A stretch of DNA of 64,000 nt from Marvania coccoides. Taxonomy: Eukaryota; Chlorophyta; Trebouxiophyceae; Chlorellales; Chlorellaceae. A program made the translations under genes and the position numbers. The DNA lies in the NCBI GenBank assembly GCA_963854735.1, contig OY978097.1, positions 434,001 to 498,000 on the forward strand. The letters run 5' to 3'. Positions within the stretch are counted from its first letter, which is position 1. Each line of letters begins with the position of its first letter. This document shows, one piece after another, positions 11,033 through 22,244 of the stretch. The notes under the pieces are model-generated. The model made no database searches, was not told the origin of the DNA, and saw only the letters and a program-made list of their open reading frames with translations.

Positions 11033-13920
11033 ATGGCCAGCATCGAGCGGTGAGTATTTCCGTTTGTGAGGCCTTTTATACACTGTCGGGTATCTATACA
11101 CATGCATCCAACGCCAAACTGTGCCCCATCCCCCCTCACAGGCCTGAGCTTGTCGCTCCTTGGGAGCCAACCCTCCCCTCTGCTGAAGTCGACAGCGACA
11201 AGTTTCCAGTGTGGGAGCCAACGGTGGAGCGCCCCAGGCCCCCTCCGCTGCCGGTACCTTCCACCAGACCCCCTCCCCGCGCCATAACCCCCAAACACTA
11301 TCGCCAGCTGTCGCATTTGCCTGCCGCTTTCGCCGCTGCTGCCGCAGCCGAGCCGCAGCTCATGCAGCCCGTAGACCTGCCTGCTGTGGGCAGGTTCATA
11401 GCCAGAAGAACGCAGCGGCACGGCAGCGACAGCGATGGGGTGGTGACCTCTCCTGCTGCGGCGGCTGGAGGCAACGCCGACGCTGAGCTCGAAACTTTGC
11501 TGGAAGAAACTCTGCTAGAGGAGGACGAGGAGGAGGAGACAGAAGGGGTGGCGCCCTTCCCGGAGGCGGTGACTGCGAACGGCGCTGGTGGAAGGAAGAC
11601 GCGGTCGCGGAAGCCTGCAACAGCAATTGCTGCAGCAGCAGCGGAGGAGCCGCTTCCTGCGGCACCTACGGAGCTGCCAAGGGAGGAGGCGACGGAAATA
11701 GAAGCAGATGAGGCTCAGACTTCTGAAAAAGAGGAGGAAGAAGAAGGGCCACCGCAGGCGGCAGCAGATCGTTCTTTAGTTGAGCGTTCCATCACAAATC
11801 AATCGGTGCTGGCGGCGGTGCAGGCCTGCGGCTTCGACTCCTGGGACGCAGCTATCGCGCACATCACCGCCGCCGCTGCTGTGGTGGACGCAGCGGGCGG
11901 CGGACGGGCCAGGAGAGGCGGCAGAGGGAAGCACGGAGCGGTGCCGTCGCTGGCCGAAATATTGAACCCAAAGAGCCACTTCTACCACTCTGCGTTCTCC
12001 AAAGCCTACCGCAGGAAGCAGGCACAGCTACAGCGGCAGGAGCGGGAGAAGCGCAAGGCTGCTGCGCTGGAGGAGCACAGCGCGCTGTTGGACGGCAGGT
12101 ATTCAGCGCTCACAGCGGCAGAGCACACGTGGTACCTGCAGCGCGAGGGGCAGCAGCTGGTGGGGTCGGACGCGGAGCGGTTTGCGGCGCTGCGGGCGCG
12201 AGTGGAGGAAGAAAGGCTGGAGTATTGGGCTGCTGTGGAGGCCAACGCAGCAGCACAGCGGGGGCGGTATGAACACCTCACTGACAGGCAGGCGGCGCAG
12301 TTGGAGGCGGATTTCAAGCGGAGAAAGCAGCGGGCGATGGATATGCCTCAGTACTGGGCGTTTCACGCCTTGATTCCGAGCAGTAGCGGCGAAAGAACGG
12401 CTACAATTTTGGCGGCAAGAGCGGGGGGCGCAAGTGAGCAGTTGGGGCGCATTTTGGCGGTGGAACGAGAGCTGCGGACTTGCGGGCAAGCTCCTACCTT
12501 GCAGTCTTTGGCCCCTGGAACCAGATTGCCGGGCCACAAGGAGTATCTGCCTGCAGTAGAAAGCGGCGGCGGCGGCGGCGCTTCTGGCAGTACCGCTGGT
12601 ACTGCAGCTGCCGGAGTGTACCGCAAGGTGGGCACCGCAGAGGTGTGGGAGGACTCTGAAATGCGAGCTGCGGCGGCTGAGCTTTCAGATACAGCAGCAG
12701 CTGCGGCAGCAGTGAATACCTCAGTGTGCTGTGCTGCAGCGGGGGCCATGCTGTGCCTGCTGCGCTCTTTTTTGCTGGAAGGGGTTACCTCTGCGTTTGA
12801 AATCCCTGTATCGGTGGAGGAAGAAGGCGCAGAACAGCGGCGACTGATATTTTTGGGGAAACCGCTGCTGGCTAGAAAAATGGCCCTGCGAGAGAAACAG
12901 CGGCGGCTGCAGAGGTATGCTGTTCTATCAGCCGCCGTGCATTCAAGCGATGGTGAAGGCAGGCGCGCCCTTGCACCCAGGCAGGCTGTGTACTGGCAGG
13001 CTTCTTCTGTGCTGGACGGGAGCGCCTTGCCGCTGACCATCCGCAGCCACAGCAGGGCGATGATGCTGGGGGTGGGCGAGAAAGATGAGGAAAGAAATGA
13101 TTCTGCTTTTTCTCTCCCTGCTGCCCTTGCAGTGTCCACTGAGTGAGTTTTAAAAACTTGCTTATTTTTTTCTACTTCTTGCTTTATTTTACTACGTTTT
13201 CAAATATAAAGAGCCCCCCCCCCCCCACACACACACACAATTTTCAGGTACTTACCTGAGCCCGACATGGAGGAAAGCACGTTAGATGAGCTGGTGAGCT
13301 GGTGGGCTAAACTTTTATTGACTCCGGGCGCTGAGACAATCGCAGTTGCTCACGTCAACGTGCCACACTCCTCAGTGGCCGCATGGCGCACCGTCACACT
13401 TGCAGAAGTAGTGGAGGGGTGCGAGGGAAGGATCGACGCCGGCGCAGGCGCCAGAGGGCTGGCAACAACGCTGAGCGCGCTGCAAAGTTTGCCGCCTGGA
13501 AAGTACATTCTTTCTTCTCAAGGAGGGCCTGGGTCGAAGGGGATGTGCTTGTACATGGAAGCAGGGGCAGATTTTGAGGTAGCTGCACCTGCAGCAGCGG
13601 TGCTGCCGCTCCCCCTGGGGGCTCCTTCAACGTCGGCGGCAGCTGGAGACAATCAAGTGGTGTATGATTTGCATGCTGCGCATGCGAGGGCTGGGGAGGT
13701 GGACACCGCTGCGGACCCGTTTGTGGCGCCCCGTTGGCGTCCTTTCCGCGACGACATCGCCCAAATTCCTTTCACTTTTCCGCCCCACACCGGTGGCAGG
13801 AAAGACCAGCGGATGCGGCGTCGGCAGCGCACCGTGCGGCACGTCGACATGGACCAGGTGCAGCACATTGCGCACATCTCGCGGCGGGAGTACGAGGCAG
13901 GGCTGCTGGAGGAGCTGTAG
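11033..13920 (+). CDS. Large protein with a possible NARG2/ICE2 C-terminal domain
   Basis: Exons 11033-11049, 11142-13142 and 13248-13920 encode 896 aa. The N terminus is Pro-rich; then come acidic Glu stretches and a helical, basic coiled-coil section (about residues 300-440). The C-terminal 280 residues hold a motif series I associate from memory with the NARG2_C domain of little elongation complex subunit 2 (snRNA transcription): EYLPEPDMEES, a WWAKLLL core, SLPPGKYIL, VYDLHAAH, WRPF and IPFTFPP. Exon phases close exactly. Intron 2 holds a poly-C plus (CA)n run. The family assignment is tentative; the gene itself is secure. Confidence 0.6.
13213..13240 (+). repeat. Poly-C and (CA)n tract in an intron
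   Basis: A homopolymer of about 13 C runs straight into a CA-dinucleotide repeat next to the acceptor of the last intron of the ICE2-like gene. Confidence 0.9.
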
Positions 13921-14403
13921 TATCAGGGAATGGGAATTTTTTTTGTGCGGGAAGGAAAGTAAACAATCAAGGGTATTTTATATGAATTTCGTGTGATATC
14001 TGCTGGTGTAGAGTAATTGAGAACTAAGAAGATATGTCGTGAGTAATATTACGGGCGTGGCGCATGGGGGCGGCGGCATGGGGCGGCAGAAGCGAAGCGC
14101 CGGAGGGGCAACCGCATGGGTGCACAGCCTGGCCCGTACACGTTTTGAAACACATTTCAGTCGGCACAGAAGAATTGCAGGCTTTGGAATGGCCAGCGCG
14201 TTTCTCGTCTTCATTCAAAAGTCTGCGGATCTAGTTCGCTGGCAGATACGTAGATATTTCATCAAAGGAAGACCGCGAAAAAATCTCCCCGCTTGTTTAA
14301 TCCTTAGTTTATTCCGTGCACATGAACGAAACCGCAAACGCAATGAACACACAGACGTCTGGCGAAGGCTAGCCGCCGAAGGCGCACCCGATTTTGAGAA
14401 AAA
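13921..14403. other. Intergenic region upstream of the pseudo-response regulator
   Basis: Mixed composition with a GC-rich segment around 14050-14130. An overlapping open frame starting at 14039 has no family features. It probably contains the promoter and 5' leader of the next gene. Confidence 0.5.
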
Positions 14404-17320
14404 ATGGCATCGAACCTCGCTCCCGCAACCCTGGGACAGCTCTCTGTCCTTGTGGTGGATCCCAAGACCAATAGTCGGGCAGAAGCTGTCAAGCTGCTGC
14501 AGCAGGCAGGATATACGGTGTGTTTGTTTGCAATGATCATTGCCAGCCACAAACCACGCACGCACGAAAAGGTTCTCTCCCTCACTCTGTCGCAATCATC
14601 AATTCACTGTAGGTATGTGCCGTTTCCACCGGCAACGAGGCCGTCGCGCTGCTCTCCCGCGAGAACACAGCGCCATTTGATTGCTTGCTGAAGGCCCACG
14701 ATCCTCCAGCCTCCAACGGACCTAGATTTTTGCAGAAACTCGGCGAGATGAAGTCTTTGAATCATATCCCCGTGATTGGTGAGCCTCCAGCGCTCAATTG
14801 GTTGCCAACACCTTTATTCCCTGTGAGCGGTGCCTTAATTTGAACTCCCCCCCATCCTTTTTCTTCTTCGCAGTTTACTCGAGCCAGGGCGAGCAAGCCA
14901 CGGTGATGCAGTGCCTGTCTCTGGGCGCGGCAGACTTTTGGATCAAGCCTCTGCGCTCCAACGAAGTCAGGACGCTATGGACTCGAGTGTGGCAGCGAAA
15001 AGGAGGGCCCAACGCCACCGACCTGGCTGGCGTGCTGCCCTCTTCCCTGGGGGAGAGCTCGGGCGATGGCGGCAGCGACGACACCCGCAAGTGAGTACTT
15101 TTTAATCATTCTATATCGAAGGTAACATTGTTTTGAAATTCAACACTTTCTAATGCGTCCCCTTCCTTTGTTTTCATTCTCATCAACAGCCTCGAGGAAG
15201 TCGACAACAACGGCTCCAAAGAGGGCTCCGCCCCCGACGCCAAAGGCCGCCCCGGTAGCAGCGGCAGCGGCCCCGACGAAGGCACCCACATGGTGGCCCC
15301 ACCCACCGCCCAGGGGCCTCCCTCCGCCCCCACAGACACAGGAACCGGCGTCACAGGGCGGGAAGCGTCCAAAGAGGACGCGCACGGGTCCGGGGGCGAA
15401 GCTGGCGGCAGCGGCGGGGCAGGGGATGACAATTCGCCTGAACCGGCCTCTAGAGCCGAGCCTATGCACTTTCATCACCACCACCACCACCACCATCACC
15501 ACCACCATGGCAAGAAGGGGCGGGGCCATGCGGGAGGCGGCTTAGAGCAGCTGGAGCACCAGGCAGAGGGGTCGAAAGCTGATGCCCCTGCGGCGCCGAC
15601 GGCAGGGCAGCAAGGGCTGCCCCCACCGCCCCCTCGGCCCCGCGCAGGCAGCGCCAACGGCACCAACGGCAACCATAACGACTGGAGCACCACGCTGCCC
15701 CCTAGCAACGGCCGGAAGAGCGGCTCCGGGGCGGCAGTGGCGGCCGGTGGCAACGGCAATGGCGCAACCTCAAAGTCAGCATCCCCGTGGCCAACTGCAG
15801 GGAAGGTGGGGGCCAACGAGGTGGCGGAGGTAGCAGAAGCTCTGGCGTCGCTGCGGGGGGCATTTGAGATGGAAGGCCACCCCCAGATGGAGGCGAAACC
15901 CAAGCAACCGGCAGCTGCTGGCCCACAGCGAAAAGCCCCCTCAGCGCAGCCATTGCGGGCAAAATCCCCAGAAACGAACCTGGGGGTGGTGCGAGGGGTG
16001 GACTCGCACACCTCAGCGGGGATGCCAACGGCGCTGAGCCCAGAAACCGCGCTGCAAGCCTCCGCTGCAGCTGCGGCAATGGCGCGGCCTGGGCTGCCAC
16101 CCATGTTCCTGGCGCCGCCCTCCATCCGCCCGGGGCAGTTCCCGCCTCAGCAGTACCCTCCGCAGTTCCAGCCGCAGTTTCCTTCGCCATACGGCCCCCC
16201 TCCTCCTTTTATGCCGATGGCGTTCCCCTGGCCGCCGCCCCCGCCCCCGCAAGGCGCGATGATGGAGGGCGGGATGCTGCCGGGGATGTTCCGTGCTCCG
16301 GGGCGTGGCCCGCAGTCGACAGCAGCGGAGCAGCCAGCGCCAATAGGCGGCAGTAGTAACCCCGCTGCCGGTTCTGTGGCTCCTGCCCAGCAGTGGGCGC
16401 AGTTCCACTTCATGCACATGGCTGCCGCAGCGCAACAGCAGCAGCAGCAGTTTGCTGCTGCCGGTCCGCAGTGGCGGCCGCTGGGACCCCCTCCAGGGCC
16501 TTGGGCAGCGGCGATTGCCGCGCCGATTGCTGCGTTCTCGCGGCCGCCCACAGCCGCCGGCAGCCAGCAGCCTGGGGGCGGGTCGAGCTCCGGCGGGGGC
16601 GGGCCCGCGCAGAGCCGCGCTGAGATTCGCAGGCAGGCCATTCAGAAGTACCGGGAGAAGCGGAAAGTGCGTGACAGCAACGCTGCCAGCAAGATTCGCT
16701 ACCAGACCCGCAAGGCGCTGGCGGAGGCTCGACCCAGGGTGCGTGGGCAGTTTGTGCGCGTGGCCAAGTCTGGGGACGGCAAAGACGAGTCTGGCGCTGA
16801 GGAAAAGGGCGAGGACACTACTACTGCCCAACAGCAGCAGGACGGTCGCACCGCAGCTGCGGCAGGGGGTGGCGCTCGTGCCAACGGTGCTGGGGAGGCG
16901 GCAGGCGACATGGAGCTGGAGGAGGAGCCTTCTTACTACCCTGCTGATGCCGAGATCGGTGTGGGCGTGGCTGAAATGGCGGCGATGCCCAGCGGAGAGG
17001 GCCCCAGCGCCACTGGCGGGTTCGCTGCTGGGTCTATTGCGGGGGGGCGGCGGGGGTCAGCCCGCGCGCCTCACTTGACTGGCCACAAGCACGGCCGACA
17101 GCAGCAGCGCCTGCAGAAAGAGGAGGAGGAAGAAGACGAGGAGGAGCTCGTGGACGGGGGCAGCGGAGGCCCCACAAAGACGTCTGGCGGCGGCTCTGAC
17201 TCTGGCTCGAATTCTGCGCCCCTGGAGATGGATTTGGGTGATGGCGCAGACGGTGAGGGAGAAGGGGTGGAGGAGAAAGGGTCTCCTTCCCCGCCTGCCA
17301 AGCACCAGCACCGCTCGTGA
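14404..17320 (+). CDS. PRR: Pseudo-response regulator with CCT motif (clock-type PRR)
   Basis: Exons 14404-14517, 14613-14778, 14874-15090 and 15190-17320 give 875 aa. Such proteins act in the nucleus as circadian transcriptional regulators in the green lineage. Residues about 12-145 form a receiver fold (LSVLVVDPK, ADFWIKPLRSNEVRTLWTRVWQR). The Asp phosphorylation site is lost: the usual T-D pair reads K-A in FDCLLKAHDPP, so it cannot act in a normal phosphorelay. A CCT motif lies near residues 640-690 (RRQAIQKYREKRKVRD...RPRVRGQFVR). Between them is a disordered Pro/Gln/Gly-rich linker with a run of 12 His around residues 261-272. The tail is acidic. Confidence 0.92.
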
Positions 17321-17758
17321 GCGTGAGAGAGAGACAGCGCCTTTTATGTGCGCGAAAAGGAGGATGTATTCGATTTTTTTATTGACAAATGAACCTACGT
17401 AGGTGTACCTTCCTCTTTTCTATTTTATGGTTGAATTTCAGAGAAATAACGATTGAGAAAACCCAGTAAACATTCTATGACTTGATTTCGTTTCACCCAA
17501 CATTTGAGACTTTTTCCGTAACCCTTTTCAAAAATAACAAGACAATTTCGTTGCTGCCGTCTGGTTTTACCTTCATGAATCTCTCTTACCGTTTAAAAGA
17601 AAGACAACAGTGAAGGGCTAGAAACAGACTCCTAAAGGGCGCAGTATTTCTCTCCCTGCAGCGGCACCTCTCTCCTATAACACAAGGTACTTCTCCGCTC
17701 GGATTTCAGAAGAAAATCTATCAATCAAGTGATCAATTACATAGGCTATTCTATACTT
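17321..17758. other. Convergent 3' intergenic region
   Basis: AT-rich spacer between the pseudo-response regulator and the plastid CPN10 gene. No coding signal was seen. Confidence 0.5.
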
Positions 17759-18475
17759 TCATGCTAGCTTGGCCAGGATGCTCTTTTGCGCCACAAAGCA
17801 CACATCTCCTCCCGGCACCTCAATATCGCTGGATCCGTACTTTGTGAAGAGCACCATGTCTCCAGTGACAACGCCGACATCAACATCCTCGCCAACAGCC
17901 AGCACGGTGCCCACAAGCGCGTCTTCCATGCGGGGGGCGGAATGCGAAGCCAGAAGAATGCCGCCCGAGGTCTTCTGCGGAAAGAAAACGAAGATAGGAG
18001 GAGGGGAAGAGCGGTGGTTAAATTTCATTCAAGTGGGGCCAAACGGAGGCTGTGCACTTGAAGGGAGCTGAGCGCACCTCCTCTTGCTCCTTGGGCTTCA
18101 CCAGCAGCCTATCTCCGAGGGGGGCCATCTGTCGTGGGGTGAACAACGCAAAGGTAAAAGCGTGAGTGAATTACTCCAACGGCAAGGCGGCGGGGGAAAA
18201 AACATGACTCTATATTTCGTACCTTTGAGACATCGACGGCGGCATCGGCGGCTAGCACAGCCTGGATTTTCATGCCCGTTCGCCTGCTGGGACCTGCATC
18301 AGAAAATACGATTAACATGTTCACATCTAGAAGGGAATGCTGAACTTTCCAGTGGAGTGCTTTTCGTGCGGCCCTCACCGCTGGTAAATGCTGCTGTCCG
18401 ACGGAATCCAGAGCTTCGCGAGATCCGCTGCACAGGCCTGGTGAGAGCTGCGGCAGACATGGTGGTCTGAGCCAT
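17759..18475 (-). CDS. CPN10: Plastid-type GroES co-chaperonin (CPN10/11)
   Basis: Minus-strand exons 18475-18379, 18293-18223, 18128-18078 and 17974-17759 give 144 aa. Co-chaperonin rings cap the Cpn60 folding chamber. Residues 1-45 are rich in Ser, Thr, Arg and Ala without acidic residues, as in a chloroplast transit peptide. One GroES domain follows: APLGDRLLVKPKEQEE, the mobile loop TSGGILLASHS, then GTVLAVGEDVDVGVVTGDMV and FTKYGSSDIEVPGGDVCFV. The single domain separates it from plastid Cpn20, which has two. The sequence fits plastid single-domain Cpn10 better than mitochondrial Cpn10, but targeting is inferred. Confidence 0.85.
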
Positions 18476-18839
18476 TTTTTTGTTTTCACAAACAAAGCGG
18501 GGCGGACGCAAATGGACAAATTTCACGCTTAATATAAACTATATTCTAATAAAATTATAATAAATGTGCTATTGATGGTCGAGTGGATAAAATTTTCTGT
18601 TTTTTTTGTTTCGATACAGTGTTCACGAGAATTTTAAGGGATTCAAGAGCAATGCGTGTGCAGTTTAAATACCCATATTGCTGAAGAAATAGTATTTTCT
18701 CGTTTGAATGCTTCAATCTCTTCATTTGACTTGATTTAATCAAAGATTGGCAGTCAAAGTCCTCCCAAACCTGCTCGATTCCGTCGATTTTCAACCATTC
18801 ATTGTCAAAACAAAAGGTCCAGACTTCACCCTGGCGGCA
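18476..18839. other. Divergent promoter region
   Basis: AT-rich spacer between the divergent plastid co-chaperonin and NADH pyrophosphatase genes. No motif was identified. Confidence 0.5.
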
Positions 18840-20157
18840 ATGCTGCTGACCCAAAGCTTCGCTGGCAGCGGCCTTCTGCGTGCCGTCAACTCCCCAGAAG
18901 CCAGGCTGCGCACCGACCCACAGGCCTGCCGCATCGGCTTCGTCGCTAGCCGGAGTGTGTGCGTGCACAGCGACACCCTCGCGCTCTGTTGGATGGACTT
19001 CCCAGCGCTGCAGGGCCTCGGGTTTAATCTTTCCACCGCAGCCGATACTCCGATGGCTTTAACTTTCCCAGCTGACGCCGAAACCGCCGCCCACGCTCCA
19101 CTGTACTTCCTGGGCGCTCAAGAGGACCCGTTCTGCATGTTTTTTGCATCCGACGTCACAGCGGTGGCCCCCTTTCTCTCACTGCAACAGAAACTAACCG
19201 AAAACGGCCTTTCGCTGCGGGACCTGCGCTCATTGATGCCTGTCCTCGCACCGGTAGAACTTGCACGTGCTGGACATGCGGTGTCCCTCTCTACCTGGCA
19301 CCAAGCCCACAAATATTGCCCTCAATGCGGCGCGGAAACTTTCCCTACTGCAGCGGGGGCAAAGCGGCAGTGCACTGCGCATGCTACGCATAGGCAGTAC
19401 CCTCGCACGGACCCGGTGGTGATTGCACTGGTGGTGGGCCCCAGCAGCAGGGTGCTACTGGGGCGATCGAAGGGACTGCCAGCAGGGACGTTGACCTGCT
19501 TGTCAGGATTTCTAGAGCAAGGTAAAGAGATATACAGTATAAAAATAAACCCATTTCAAGAAGGCTTGATTGCTACTCATAGGAGTGCATTTTTCTTGCT
19601 CTGAATATTTTTAAACCTCGCTTTCACAATTTCATTTTATTTTTTATTTTCTGCAGGCGAGTCGATCGAAGAGGCGGTGGTACGGGAGGTGAAGGAAGAG
19701 GCGGGCGTGGATGTGGCAGGCGTGACCATCATAGGCTCACAGCCGTGGCCCCTCGGTAAGTCGAAACCTCAGCTGAAAAGGAATATCACAACCCATGCTA
19801 AACAAATTAATGAACTGATGAATGTCAATGTGTGTATGCTCAGGTCGGGGTGGCAGTCATGAGCTGATGATTGGCTGCATCGCTCATGCCAGCAGCGAAG
19901 AGTTGAACGTCAATTATGAAGAAATGGGAGAGTGCCGCTGGGTGGAGAGAGAGGAACTGCGAGAGGCCTTGCTGCGCAGCTCCAGCCCCACCAGCCCGTT
20001 CATCAGTCGGAAAGGAGCATTGCCGGGAGAGCAGCAGCAGCAAGCGGAGGAAACGAAGGATGTTTTTTTTGTGCCACCGCCGTTTGCAATTGCGAATCAT
20101 TTGATGAAGTTTTGGGTGGAGGGAGACGGTAGATTGGGGGTGCAGAGCAACATGTAA
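18840..20157 (+). CDS. NADH pyrophosphatase (Nudix hydrolase)
   Basis: Exons 18840-19521, 19657-19755 and 19844-20157 give 364 aa. The enzyme cleaves NADH to NMNH and AMP, and some members decap NAD-capped RNA. A zinc-ribbon begins at C160/C163 (YCPQCG) and ends before [14 protein letters not shown]. It has a third Cys and then mostly His, so one usual Cys appears to be replaced. The Nudix box G-x5-E-x7-REVKEEAGV is intact and split by an intron after GFLEQ. SQPWPL follows, the NADH-specific signature. The C terminus is SNM, a possible weak type 1 peroxisomal signal; homologues are often peroxisomal. The final ATGTAAGA also forms a splice donor (see findings). Confidence 0.93.
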
Positions 20158-20350
20158 GAACAAAGGAGTGAAAATCGCGAGTTTTGTGGCATTTCGGTGC
20201 CACTTGAGGAGGGGGGAAAGCGTGTTTGCAGCCTTGAGGACTGCAGGGTAAGCTAGGCTTAGAATTACAGCATCGCTGCACTGTTCAGCCCATTTGCTCT
20301 GCGTGCGTTAGCTTCAGAAGGTGTTGTTGTTATTATTGCTGGTGTGCCGA

Positions 20351-20374
20351 TAATAATAATAATTATTATTATTA
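20351..20374. repeat. (TAA)n/(TTA)n palindrome
   Basis: A perfect 24-base inverted repeat of four TAA units followed by four TTA units, in the spacer after the Nudix gene. It could form a cruciform but is probably a microsatellite. Confidence 0.85.
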
Positions 20375-20599
20375 CATGACAGCCCTTTCGTGCAGTCGAT
20401 GCTTGTACTGATGGTCTTTCGTTTCTTGCTATTTTTGTAATGCGAACATAGCACCGGGTTTTTTGTCGTGAGCATTATAAAAAACCAACGCCGGGAGGGG
20501 AAGGAGGAATGGCATAAAATACAATCCCAAAACAGGCTCGTTAACCCGATATCTCAAGTGACAATGAGCCATTATATTTTTCTTTATTTTCTTTCTTAG

Positions 20600-20810
20600 T
20601 TACAATCGCGAGTCGATCATCATTGCTGCAGTGCTGAAGAAGACGGCGGAGCACTTCTCCCACTCCAGTTTGAGAGGGGAGGTGCAGGAGCTGGATTGGG
20701 TAGATGGCCGCTGGTCTCACATATGCATATATAATTTTACATTGGATTTGCGTAGCTGGCCGCTGCTGCGTAAAAGCTCTCCATCATCAGACCCCAAAAA
20801 ATTCAAATAA
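20600..20810 (+). other. Candidate alternative terminal exon of the Nudix gene
   Basis: A long pyrimidine tract ends in cttag at 20599. The following frame is open for 69 codons plus stop and begins YNRESIIIAAVLKKTAEHFS. It is in phase with a cryptic donor (AT|GTAAGA) at 20153/20154 that overlaps the stop codon of the Nudix gene. Codon use looks coding up to about 20700, then turns AT-rich. A second possible donor (TGG|GTAGAT) sits at 20699. I do not recognise the peptide. It could be a separate short exon or chance. Confidence 0.35.
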
Positions 20811-20962
20811 TAATATTTGCCAGAAGCTTAAGCCAAAAAAAACGGCCTTGTTTCGCTCATTAAAAAATAATTGTGTAAAAAATGGTTTAATTTGTTCATG
20901 AAGAGGTCAGGATCAGCGTGACTCGGCGGCACTCTCAGATCACTTGTATTCGATTAAGTGAC

Positions 20963-21912
20963 ATGGAATTTTCCGAAAAGGACGCAGCGCGATCGAAGTG
21001 GAAGCTCAGCAGAAAGCACCAGCCGCGAGGGCGCGGGCGCGGGCGAGGCGGAGGACGAGGAGCACCACAGCAGGCTTCCGCCACACCCGCTCTTGACAAT
21101 AATTATGACAGGTAAAACGGGGGGTAAATAACCTCAGTGCGAGTTTATAAATTAAGATTAAACCCCTTATCACCTCCGCGTGTTTAACTACCCCTTTATT
21201 CTCTACCTCTGGCAGATACGAAAGTGAAGACGACGGAGGGGCTGACGCCTCCTCTGCTCCGCTTTCTCAAGGTGCAGACTTCGCGGACTGGCTGCAGCAG
21301 TTCCCGCTCCCAGACCCCACCTACTACGCCCGCCAGCGCGTCAATCTAGCTCAGGATGTAGGCCTGCCTCCTGTCGAACCAGACGCCTTTCAAGGCCTCT
21401 CATTCAACCTAAAGGGCCTGGCAGCCTGCCTCGCTGCCCGCCCCCTCAGCCAATTGCTGCACCTGCCAGCTTCATTGACGTGCGACGAGCCCCCTGCGGA
21501 GGACGATCGTGTAGATGAACACGGCATTGAGGGCTTGGCTGACCTTACAATTGTGGATAGCAGCGCAACTGAGGAAGAAGAACATTTACCAGAAGCGACG
21601 AGAGCGCAGGAGAAACGTAGCGATGGATCAGAGGCGGTGCAGGCTTTGCCAGAGCCGCGAGAGCTGCCTTCCCGACAACCGACGCCACCGGCAACAGTCG
21701 GCAGAAGAGCGCCGCCTGTTGCTGCGCCTGCGCCTATGAAGGCTGCGGCTGCACCGCCTGATGATTTTGACGCGGAGCTGGAGGAGCTGCTTGGGCTAGG
21801 AGCAGCGGAGCCTGCAGCGCAGCCAGCAGCAGCAGCAGCGTTTTTTCAAGCTGATGCCACCAAGAATGCAGAGCCTGAAGAAAGCTTGGAAGACTGGCTG
21901 GATGCACTGTAA
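20963..21912 (+). CDS. Aven-like RG-rich protein
   Basis: Exons 20963-21111 and 21216-21912 give 281 aa. The N terminus reads SKWKLSRKHQP, then an RGG-type block of alternating Arg and Gly, then NYDRYESEDD and QGADFADWLQ. This order matches the Aven family (RGG region, Tyr/acidic motif, GADF motif, acidic end). Animal Aven regulates cell death and binds RNA G-quadruplexes; the plant and algal role is unknown. The C terminus has DFDAELEELLGL and ends ESLEDWLDAL, a short acidic helix seen at the end of plant homologues. The middle is low-complexity Ala/Pro/Glu. The call rests on motif order and should be tested by profile search. Confidence 0.6.
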
Positions 21913-22244
21913 CGCGTGTATTCAGTTTTGAGTATTGGTTGCATGTTGGAAGAGGGAGAAGTGCAGGGAAAAGGAGCAGCAGAATGAGCTGTTTTCTTTG
22001 CGACAGTGCTACATTTGCAGAGGCTGCCCTGGAGATGGCCTCGCTGCCTGGCCGAGACTTTCGAGATGCAGTACCAAGTCAGCACAGCCGATGAAGACCA
22101 AGTAGCATAGAGCAGCGACGGTCAAACCAGAAGTCAAATTCAAATTTCTTCGTGCAGCAGGCTGTTACGCAACCGCATTTACATGTAATTGTTTTTATGT
22201 GAAATCATGCTGCAAGCATAGCAAAGGCCCAAAGTCTCGCAACC
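21913..22244. other. Intergenic region
   Basis: Spacer between two plus-strand genes, without recognised signals. Confidence 0.5.

Larger units (their letters stand above)
20158..20962. other. Intergenic region after the Nudix gene
   Basis: It contains the palindrome at 20351 and the candidate exon at 20600 described separately; the rest is AT-rich with no further signal. Confidence 0.5.

Noticed and set aside
14039..14536. 165-codon frame overlapping the 5' end of the pseudo-response regulator
   Set aside because: The frame differs from the receiver domain and has no family motif; it is most likely leader sequence.
20351..20374. Palindrome as a terminator or protein-binding operator
   Set aside because: It is a simple TAA/TTA microsatellite in a eukaryotic spacer.
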